Origin: Chloroflexota bacterium
Lineage (GTDB): Bacteria > Chloroflexota > Limnocylindria > Limnocylindrales > CSP1-4
Direction: 5' to 3'
DNA length: 10,944 bases
Assembly (NCBI GenBank): GCA_015661135.1
Contig: JACVXW010000055.1
Location: 1,850-12,793 of the forward strand
The notes beneath the pieces are model-generated. The model was not told where the DNA came from. It made no database searches and saw only the letters and a program-made list of their open reading frames with translations. Positions 5,506-10,944 of this stretch are shown in pieces; the first letter of the stretch is position 1; each line of letters begins with the position of its first letter. Both the position numbers and the translations under genes were made by a program.

Positions 5506-7040
5506 GCTGGCCCGCGGGCTGCCGACCGCACGGACGCCGACCGCGTCGGGGCCGCCTCGAGGTCCGCCGTCCAGATTGCCGACCGCGCCTTGCCGCGGGC
5601 CTTGGCCTGGTACATCGCGGCGTCGGCGCGGCGGATCAGGTCGTCCACGCCCATCACCTCGCCGGTGTGGCGGATCGCGACGCCGATGCTCGCGGCAGCG
5701 CGCACGGGCACGGCCTCGATCTCGAGCGGGGCCGCGATCGCCTCGAGGATCCGCGCGGCCGCCTTCTCGGCCTCCTCGAGGCGATCCGTGTCGGGGAGAA
5801 GGACGGCGAACTCGTCGCCGCCGAGCCGGCAGGCGAGATCGCCCGGCCGGACCGAGGCCACCAGCCGATGGCCGACCGCCGACAGGAGCGCATCCCCGGC
5901 GTCGTGGCCCATCTCATCGTTGATCGTCTTGAGGTCGTCCAGGTCCACGAAGAGCGCGGCCAAGCCCTCCGGTGCGGCGAGGGCCTCGGCGGCGGCGGTC
6001 ATGAATCGCCGACGATTGGCCAGACCCGTCAGCGGGTCGTGGTAGGCATGGAACGAGAGCTGCTGCTCGAGGGCCTTTCGGCGCTCGATGTCACGATCGA
6101 GCCGCTGCACGATGCCGGACAGGCGGGCGAGGACGAGCACCGAGATCACCGCGCTCGCACCGGCGACGACGAGGACGATCGAATCCGCCTCGTTGCGGCC
6201 GAACGCCAGCAGCAACGGGCCGACGAGCATGGCGCCGGCGAGCAGGACGAGCCGGACGGTACCCAGGAGCGTGACCGAGACCGGCCGCGGCTCGAACACG
6301 ACGCCCATCGTCGGGTGCGCAGCCGCCGTGCCGAACAGGACATACGCCAGCAGCCAGACGCCGTCCAGCCAGCCCCCGTCAATGTAGGTCCCCTCGAAGC
6401 TCTGTAACCCGAACAGGAGATCGGCGACCAGCGTCAGGGCCAGGCTGCCGATGAGCAGCCGGAATGATGGCGATCGCGCACCCGGCGTCATTACCAGCCC
6501 GAGGGCGATGCCGATGAGCAAGATGTCGCCGATCGGGTAGGCGAGAGCGATCGCGAACGAGATGGGGTCCGGATCGCCCGCGGTGACGAGCGGACCCAGC
6601 ACGAAGGCCCACCAGACCACGGCCGTACCGGTCGCAAGGATCGCCGCGTCCAGCAGGCCCGCCCGGTCGCCGCCGGTGATGCGACGCCGAATGGCCAGCG
6701 TCAGCCCGAGCGCCATGATCGGGTATCCAAGGATGTAGAGCGCGTCCGCCATGGACGGGAACGGGTCCTGCCCCTGCGCCGCGTACATCGTCCAGAGGAT
6801 GTCGCCGGCGACGAAGGCGAGCTGCCCGGATGTCATGAGAAGCCATGGCAGCCAGCCGGCCGGCCGATGGCCGCGGAGCGCGACGAGCGACGCCGCGACG
6901 ACAAGCAGGCCGAGCAGGTCGTACACGACCGACTGCTCGACCGAGCCAGGGGACAGGAAGTAGAAGAGGCCGATCAGGATCACCCCGACCAGCGGGACCG
7001 CGATCCACGGACGGAACGAGACCTGGCTACCCGTCGTCAT
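5493..7040 (-). CDS. Membrane-bound diguanylate cyclase (GGDEF)
   Basis: This 515-residue protein makes cyclic di-GMP from two GTP. About residues 11-310 form some nine hydrophobic spans (e.g. WIAVPLVGVILIGLFYFL and AAILATGTAVVWWAFVLG) with a DPFPSMADALYILGYP loop seen in similar actinobacterial and Chloroflexota cyclases. A short linker (310-335) leads to the GGDEF domain (about 333-492). YHDPLTGLANRRRF opens it, FVDLDDLKTIND carries metal and substrate residues, and RLGGDEFAVLLP (motif at 407-411) is the intact active site. RPGD (398-401), five residues before GGDEF, is an intact inhibitory site, so product feedback is likely. ATG at 7040 is preferred. A GTG at 7133, one base after the upstream hydrolase stop, would add 31 atypical residues. 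Neither has a strong ribosome-binding site. It may be co-transcribed with the hydrolase. Confidence 0.92.
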   Translation of the reverse strand: MTTGSQVSFRPWIAVPLVGVILIGLFYFLSPGSVEQSVVYDLLGLLVVAASLVALRGHRPAGWLPWLLMTSGQLAFVAGDILWTMYAAQGQDPFPSMADALYILGYPIMALGLTLAIRRRITGGDRAGLLDAAILATGTAVVWWAFVLGPLVTAGDPDPISFAIALAYPIGDILLIGIALGLVMTPGARSPSFRLLIGSLALTLVADLLFGLQSFEGTYIDGGWLDGVWLLAYVLFGTAAAHPTMGVVFEPRPVSVTLLGTVRLVLLAGAMLVGPLLLAFGRNEADSIVLVVAGASAVISVLVLARLSGIVQRLDRDIERRKALEQQLSFHAYHDPLTGLANRRRFMTAAAEALAAPEGLAALFVDLDDLKTINDEMGHDAGDALLSAVGHRLVASVRPGDLACRLGGDEFAVLLPDTDRLEEAEKAAARILEAIAAPLEIEAVPVRAAASIGVAIRHTGEVMGVDDLIRRADAAMYQAKARGKARSAIWTADLEAAPTRSASVRSAARGPAPAG

Positions 7041-7109
7041 CGTCGTCTCGCGCTCGGCGGGCCGGAGGGCCTGCACACGGGACCGTTGTACCACTCCGCG
7101 TGACCCGTC

Positions 7110-7126
7110 ATGCGCCCGGGGCGCAT
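7110..7126. repeat. 17-bp perfect palindrome between hydrolase and cyclase
   Basis: ATGCGCCC-G-GGGCGCAT lies 8 bases past the hydrolase stop and 69 bases before the preferred cyclase ATG. As RNA on the minus strand it makes a 7-bp stem with a 3-base loop, but no T-run follows. It could be a weak attenuator or a protein-binding site. If the cyclase starts at GTG 7133, the palindrome would be coding. Confidence 0.5.
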
Positions 7127-7134
7127 CTGTCACG

Positions 7135-8925
7135 TCAGTCGGCGTACCGAAGTCGCGACAGGCCCCGTTGAACGATTGCCACGTCCCTCACAAGCCGGGA
7201 GTCCCTGTCGCGGGTGATCTGGAGGTCCAGCTCGGTCATCTCCCGCTCAGGGCGAGGTGCCGTACGGAGCCGCCAGGTTGCCGACACGTCTGCCTCGACC
7301 GCGGTCGCGGGTCCAAGGGTGAGCGGCGCGAAACGCTCAGCGACGATCCGGAGGGCACGCGTGAGCGCCGGTCGATCCACCTCGGGAGCGGTTGCGAGAT
7401 CGGTGGGGACTGCTGGATCCGGCCCGTTGACGGCCGCCACGATCGAGACGGCGATGTAAGTGAGCTCCGGCGGCGGCGCGGGGACCTCCCGGATGTCGAG
7501 GGTCTGGACGCGCGGCCGTGACTCGGGCGAGAGGCGGACCTCGACCCTTACGCGGCCTCCCTCTTCGCCAAGGAGCCACCAGATCGCGTGGAGGGGCGAG
7601 TCGGCCGCCTCCGTGAGATCCGGATCCGGATGCAGCGGGCCGTGGTCCTGCCAGATTCGCTCGATCGAGGCTCGACGCCCGGCGATCGTCTCGTCGAGGT
7701 CCACGTTCATCGCGAACAGGCTCGCGGCGAGATCGTCGTCCCAGGCGACGAGCAGGCGCTCGATGTCCCGGCGCGCGGCCTGCAGCGAGGCCGCCGACCG
7801 GAGCCGGCTGGCCGGCACCACGTTAGCCGCGAGGAGCGACTCCATCAGTTCTCGAGCGAGCTTCGTGCTCGGCGCGTAGCGATGATTCGCGAGGACGATC
7901 ACACCCAGTCCCGACGCCGGGTGCCAGCGCATATTCGACCCGAAGCCGGGATAGCCGCCGCTGTGCCCCACGATCCGGCCCCAGCGCAGGTCATCCTGGA
8001 CGAACAGGCCCATGCCGTACCCGGTACCGATCACCGTCGGATCCGCATCCGGCGACGGGAACGACACATCCGGCGGCATCGAGCGGTGGACCTGCTGCAT
8101 CTCGCGCCGGCTGGCTCGCGAGAGCGGGAGCCCACCCGGCGGCTCGGGGTCGTCGCGCGCCGGGAAGGCGTCGGCCAGGAACGCGACCCAACGGGAGAGG
8201 TCGCGGACGCTGCTGAGCACGCCACCCATCGAGGCGAGCGCACCGTACGGATCCCGAGGCTCCGTGACGAAGGCGTCGTCGCGCCAGAGGTAGCCGTGGG
8301 CAAGCCGCGCCGGTTCCACCTCAGCCTCCAGGTACGTCGTGGCGTGCATCCCCAGCGGCCCGAGGAGGCGCTCCCCGACCACCTCCCGGTACTCGGCACC
8401 GGCGACGTTCGTGATCAAGCGGCCCAGAATCCCGTAGCCGAGGTTCGAGTACTCGAACCGCGTGGCCGGTGCCCAGGCGAAGGTCAGCGGCCCGCGCAGC
8501 AGCTCGGAGAACGCCGCGAGGTCCAGACCCTGCTGTCGATCGCCCCACGGATCGTCCGTCGCCAGCCCGGATGACATCGTCAGGAGGTGGCGAACCGTGA
8601 TCGGCGGGGAATCAGCGGTCGGGCCGCGCAAGCCCTCGAGTTCCGGGACGTGGCGGGCGATCGGGTCGTCCAGCGCCAGCCGGCCCTCGTCGCGGAGGCT
8701 GAGGAGCGTGGCCGCCGTGAAGCTCTTGGTCATCGAGGCGATCCGGAACACACTCTCCGCGTCCGGCGGAGCGTCCTCGCCCGCGCGAAGCGTCCCGATC
8801 CCGCGGCTGTGGATCAGGTCGCCGCGCGCGACGACACCGTAGGCCACGCCCGGAATGTGCTTGTCGGCCAGGAATCGGTCCGCGACCGCGTCGGCGGCTC
8901 GCAGGGCCGCGTTCCGAGCGGTCAT
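7135..8925 (-). CDS. Serine hydrolase of the beta-lactamase (class C/PBP-like) family
   Basis: The N-terminal 370 residues of this 596-residue protein form a complete class C beta-lactamase-like serine hydrolase. Ser64-Met-Thr-Lys67 (IASMTKSFTA) is the nucleophile and general base, Tyr159-Ser-Asn161 (EYSNLGYGILG) the second motif, and His321-Ser-Gly-Gly324 (VGHSGGYPG) the third. Relatives include esterases, D-aminopeptidases and penicillin-binding-like proteins, so resistance should not be assumed. There is no signal peptide or lipobox, which points to a cytosolic enzyme rather than a periplasmic lactamase. Residues about 375-596 form a helical stretch (LQAARRDIERLLVAWDDDLAASL) followed by beta-rich sequence that I cannot assign. 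ATG at 8925 gives the usual N-terminus, although no clear ribosome-binding site precedes it. The diguanylate cyclase follows on the same strand. Confidence 0.92.
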   Translation of the reverse strand: MTARNAALRAADAVADRFLADKHIPGVAYGVVARGDLIHSRGIGTLRAGEDAPPDAESVFRIASMTKSFTAATLLSLRDEGRLALDDPIARHVPELEGLRGPTADSPPITVRHLLTMSSGLATDDPWGDRQQGLDLAAFSELLRGPLTFAWAPATRFEYSNLGYGILGRLITNVAGAEYREVVGERLLGPLGMHATTYLEAEVEPARLAHGYLWRDDAFVTEPRDPYGALASMGGVLSSVRDLSRWVAFLADAFPARDDPEPPGGLPLSRASRREMQQVHRSMPPDVSFPSPDADPTVIGTGYGMGLFVQDDLRWGRIVGHSGGYPGFGSNMRWHPASGLGVIVLANHRYAPSTKLARELMESLLAANVVPASRLRSAASLQAARRDIERLLVAWDDDLAASLFAMNVDLDETIAGRRASIERIWQDHGPLHPDPDLTEAADSPLHAIWWLLGEEGGRVRVEVRLSPESRPRVQTLDIREVPAPPPELTYIAVSIVAAVNGPDPAVPTDLATAPEVDRPALTRALRIVAERFAPLTLGPATAVEADVSATWRLRTAPRPEREMTELDLQITRDRDSRLVRDVAIVQRGLSRLRYAD

Positions 8926-8958
8926 CTGCAGTGGGCCATGGGTCGATCCGGAATCAGA

Positions 8959-8982
8959 AAGCCGCCGGTCGCCCGGCGGCTT
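8959..8982 (-). terminator. Intrinsic terminator after the iron-sulfur carrier gene
   Basis: AAGCCGCCGG / CCGGCGGCTT is a perfect 10-bp stem. On the minus strand its loop is GCGA, a stable GNRA tetraloop, and TTTCTGATT follows the stem as a modest T-rich tail. It lies 36 bases past the erpA-like stop and 33 bases before the hydrolase start, separating the two transcripts. Confidence 0.75.
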
Positions 8983-9018
8983 CGACAGTCGGCTTGCCCG
9001 GCCGCCCGTGGTCGAGGG

Positions 9019-9399
9019 TCAGTGCGAGCAGGAGCGGGCCGTGCCCGCGTCATCCGCGGTGCGGAAGCTGTTGCCGCAGCCGCAGCCGGAGGTCGCGTTC
9101 GGGTTGTTCACGGTGAACCCGGCGCCCATCAGCGTGTCCACGTAGTCGATGGACGAGCCCTGGAGGAGCGAGATGCTCTGGCCGTCCACGTAGACCTTCA
9201 CGCCGTTGGCCTCGAGGACGTTGTCCTCGGCGGTGGGAGCGTCCTCGAGCATCATCCCGTACTTGTAGCCCGAGCAACCGCCCGAGTACACGTACACGCG
9301 CAGGCCGACGTTCGGGTTCGTCTCCTCTTTCGTCAACTCGCGCAGCTTCAACGCCGCGGCGTCGGTGAGGGACAGAACGGTCGGCTGCTGGTCGATCAT
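9019..9399 (-). CDS. erpA: A-type iron-sulfur cluster carrier (ErpA/IscA/HesB family)
   Basis: This 126-residue carrier receives Fe-S clusters from the assembly scaffold and passes them to client enzymes. The three cluster-binding cysteines are present: Cys42 in YSGGCSGYKYGM, and Cys106 and Cys108 in SGCGCGNSF. LRVYV, SSIDYVDTLMGAGFTVNNPNA and the spacing are closest to ErpA, but IscA or SufA cannot be excluded by eye. A tail of about 14 residues (TADDAGTARSCSH region) follows the usual SF end and adds a fourth cysteine (Cys124), which is unusual. ATG at 9399 has AGGA 8 bases upstream. It appears monocistronic, with a promoter at 9472-9500 and a terminator at 8959-8982. No isc/suf genes are adjacent. 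Confidence 0.92.
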   Translation of the reverse strand: MIDQQPTVLSLTDAAALKLRELTKEETNPNVGLRVYVYSGGCSGYKYGMMLEDAPTAEDNVLEANGVKVYVDGQSISLLQGSSIDYVDTLMGAGFTVNNPNATSGCGCGNSFRTADDAGTARSCSH

Positions 9400-9471
9400 G
9401 CGGTGCTTCCTCTCCAGAGGACTGGGTTGCCTTGCCTTGGTGCCCGGCCGCCCACTGCGCCCGAGGCGCTC

Positions 9472-9500
9472 ATCGTACGCAGGTCAACCGATTTCGACAA
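9472..9500 (-). promoter_or_regulatory. Sigma70-like promoter for the iron-sulfur carrier gene
   Basis: On the minus strand TTGTCG (9500-9495) and TACGAT (9477-9472) are separated by exactly 17 bases. Each matches four of six consensus positions. Transcription would begin near 9465, giving a leader of about 65 bases before the ATG at 9399. No other gene on this strand could use it. Confidence 0.5.
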
Positions 9501-9681
9501 GGACCCCCGTCTAATTCGGGACGCGGCCTCCCACCTCGCCCTGATGCGTGGCCGTGAGTTGATCGGCGGTCATTCGCTTCGCGCTTGGTGGCTGGCCCGC
9601 ACGCCGAGCCTGTCGGGACTTCGTGCCGGTCCGCCGGCAGGCCCCCGCAGGCCGTGGTGTCGGCCTTCCAAGGCACTGCCC
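9501..9681. other. Gene-free spacer upstream of the iron-sulfur carrier
   Basis: I see no convincing gene, tRNA or known structured RNA in this part of the 9400-9954 intergenic region. Open frames here lack family resemblance and ribosome-binding sites. One GC-rich hairpin is visible: GCCTGTCGG (9608-9616) can pair with CCGGCAGGC (9634-9642) across a 17-base loop. It might end transcription coming from the thiolase gene, but no T-run follows. Confidence 0.45.
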
Positions 9682-9890
9682 CACTGTGTTTGTCAGGCAC
9701 GATTTCGGCGAGGAGGCGCGGTGATCCGCCGGGAAGTCGCGGTGATCCGCCGGGAAGTCGCGAGAATGGGTGTGGCCCGCACAGATGGAGCCGGATCGGC
9801 GGCGGTTTGGCCTTGAAGCGAGTCTCGATTGTGCCCTCGAGAGACAGCGCCTGCTGTTCGCCCAGAGAAATGTGCCTGTCACGCACAGCG
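9682..9890. mobile_element. Possible non-autonomous element with imperfect terminal inverted repeats
   Basis: The left arm (9682-9706) begins CACTGTG and contains TGTCAGGCACGATTTC. The right arm (9867-9890) is its near reverse complement, GAAATGTGCCTGTCACGCACAG plus two more bases. The arms agree at 20 of 24 positions with one extra base in the left copy. The roughly 160-bp interior codes for nothing recognisable and holds a 21-bp tandem repeat and a 6-bp hairpin (TCTCGA 9823-9828 / TCGAGA 9837-9842). This fits a MITE- or REPIN-like unit mobilised in trans. No clear target duplication is visible, and a long stem-loop regulatory RNA is the alternative. Confidence 0.4.
9717..9762. repeat. 21-bp tandem repeat, 2.2 copies
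   Basis: The unit GTGATCCGCCGGGAAGTCGC plus one G occurs at 9721-9741 and again at 9742-9762, and four bases of a further copy precede it. The copies are identical. Each contains GCGG-TGAT-CCGC, a small potential hairpin. The repeat lies inside the inverted-repeat unit and in no credible gene. Confidence 0.85.
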
Positions 9891-9954
9891 CGGCGCTCTC
9901 CGCTCCCCGGCGCACGGTGCCGCCGGCGGCCACGCCCCGCCCGCCCCGCACGCT

Positions 9955-10944
9955 CTACTCCTCGATGCGCTCCACGACCGTGGCGATCCCCTGGCCCACG
10001 CCGATGCACATGGTCGCGAGGCCGTAGTGGCCGCAGCGCGCGGCGAGCTCGTGAACCAGCATGGTCACCAACCGACCGCCGCTCATCCCGAGCGGATGCC
10101 CGAGCGCGATGGCGCCGCCGTTCACGTTGACCCGCTCCGGGTCCAGGCCCAGCTCGTCGATGCAAACGACCGACTGGCTGGCGAACGCCTCGTTCAACTC
10201 CACGAGGTCCAGGTCCCCGACGCCGATGCCGGCTCGGGCGAGCACCTTGCGGACGGCCGGGATCGGGCCGGCGCCCATGATCGCGGGGTCGATGCCGGCG
10301 ACCGCGGTGGCGACCACGCGCGCGAGCGGCTTCAGGCCGAGGGCGCGGGCCCGATCCGCCTCCACGAGCAGCACCGCCGACGCCCCATCGTTGATCCCGG
10401 AGCTGTTGCCGGCGGTCACGGACCCGCCGTCACGAAACGCGGGTCGCAACCGAGCGAGCGCCTCAACGGAGCTGTGCGCGCGGGGGTGCTCGTCGCGCGT
10501 GACGAGGATCGGATCGCCCTTCTTCTGCGGGACGGGCACCGGCACGATCTGGCCGTCGAACGCCCCGCGCTCGATCGCCGCGACGGCCCGCTGCTGGCTG
10601 CGCAGGGCGAACGCGTCCTGCCGCTCGCGACTCACCGTCCATCGTTCCGCGACGTTCTCCGCCGTCTCGCCCATCGAGTACGGATAGTGCGCCGCGGCCA
10701 GCGCGGGGTTGACGAACCGCCAGCCCAGCGTGGTGTCGACCGCCTCGCGCGAACCTCGGTCCCATGCCGCCTCAGCCTTGAGCTGGACGTACGGCGCGCG
10801 GGTCATTGACTCCACGCCGCCGCCGATGAACACGTCGCCGTCGTCCACCGCGATCGCGTGGGCCGCCGAATTTATGGCCTGGAGCCCGGACCCGCACAGC
10901 CGGTTGACGGTCAACCCGCCGACTTCGACCGGGAGTCCCGCCAG
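9955..10944 (-). CDS. Thiolase (3-oxoadipyl-CoA/acetyl-CoA acyltransferase type), N-terminus cut off
   Basis: The visible 329 residues run from just before the nucleophile to the natural C-terminus. About 70-75 N-terminal residues lie past the right edge. Catalytic residues are Cys17 of the fragment (TVNRLCGSGLQA), His283 (GGAIALGHPLGMSGG) and Cys313 (TMCIGVGQG). CIGVGQG rather than the CIGGGQG common in acetyl-CoA acetyltransferases, together with DTTLGWRFVNP and GETAENVAE, matches PcaF/PaaJ as I remember them. These cleave 3-oxoadipyl-CoA to succinyl-CoA and acetyl-CoA in aromatic degradation. A broader beta-ketothiolase role remains possible because no pathway neighbours are visible. Being the last gene before a 555-base gap, it probably ends its transcript. 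Confidence 0.92.
   Translation of the reverse strand: MAGLPVEVGGLTVNRLCGSGLQAINSAAHAIAVDDGDVFIGGGVESMTRAPYVQLKAEAAWDRGSREAVDTTLGWRFVNPALAAAHYPYSMGETAENVAERWTVSRERQDAFALRSQQRAVAAIERGAFDGQIVPVPVPQKKGDPILVTRDEHPRAHSSVEALARLRPAFRDGGSVTAGNSSGINDGASAVLLVEADRARALGLKPLARVVATAVAGIDPAIMGAGPIPAVRKVLARAGIGVGDLDLVELNEAFASQSVVCIDELGLDPERVNVNGGAIALGHPLGMSGGRLVTMLVHELAARCGHYGLATMCIGVGQGIATVVERIEE

Noticed and set aside
7135..8925. Calling the serine hydrolase an antibiotic-resistance beta-lactamase
   Set aside because: The three catalytic motifs are shared with esterases and peptidases of the same fold. The lack of a signal peptide argues against a resistance role.
8587..9816. 409-residue open frame on the plus strand across the hydrolase start, the Fe-S carrier and the spacer
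   Set aside because: It lies antisense to two real genes, runs through their terminator and promoter, and has low-complexity Arg/Ala/Val-rich sequence. High G+C removes stops in shadow frames.
9511..9951. 146-residue minus-strand frame in the gap, with a seven-residue RDFPADH repeat
   Set aside because: The repeat only reflects the 21-bp DNA tandem repeat. There is no ribosome-binding site and no family resemblance, and the frame covers the inverted-repeat unit.
9400..9954. Possible tRNA, SRP RNA, tmRNA or CRISPR array in the gene-free gap
   Set aside because: No T-loop consensus, SRP or RNase P core motifs were seen, and no spaced repeats beyond one 21-bp tandem pair.

Overview
The window is a gene-dense stretch of a bacterial chromosome, roughly 70% G+C by eye. 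Overlapping ATGA/GTGA junctions, frequent GTG/TTG starts and strong G/C third positions fit a high-GC soil or freshwater lineage such as Chloroflexota or Actinomycetota. No ribosomal or other marker gene is present, so the phylum is only a guess. Both ends are cut inside genes.

Layout. Bases 2-1656 (+) hold the 3' end of a glutamine-synthetase-like ligase. It overlaps by 4 bases a protein that looks like a papain/C39-type cysteine peptidase, suggesting a make-and-cut gamma-glutamyl module. Bases 1704-3123 (-) hold a Phd-type antitoxin, a VapC PIN toxin and a MOSC-domain protein, chained by two GTGA overlaps and preceded by a perfect 9+9 inverted repeat. Bases 3208-5443 hold an XRE-cupin regulator (-) divergent from an F420/NADP-oxidoreductase-family protein and a LigB/DODA-type dioxygenase (both +). 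The divergent promoter region has short phased repeats and palindromes. This looks like a small regulator-plus-redox-enzyme unit.

Bases 5493-8925 (-) hold a cytosolic serine beta-lactamase-like hydrolase with a long unassigned C-terminal part, followed by a multi-membrane-span diguanylate cyclase with intact GGDEF and inhibitory sites. Three 16-bp tandem repeats sit where the cyclase meets the convergent dioxygenase, and one of them supplies the cyclase stop codon.

Bases 9019-9500 (-) hold an A-type iron-sulfur carrier (ErpA/IscA) with its own promoter and a hairpin terminator. Bases 9501-9954 have no convincing gene, but contain a roughly 209-bp unit bounded by 24-25-nt imperfect inverted repeats with a 21-bp tandem repeat inside. 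It resembles a small non-autonomous mobile element. Bases 9955-10944 (-) hold most of a 3-oxoadipyl-CoA-thiolase-like enzyme running off the right edge.

The least ordinary items are the ligase/peptidase pair, the MOSC gene wired to a toxin-antitoxin pair, the regulator/oxidoreductase/dioxygenase unit and the inverted-repeat element. None is shown by sequence alone to be a new system.
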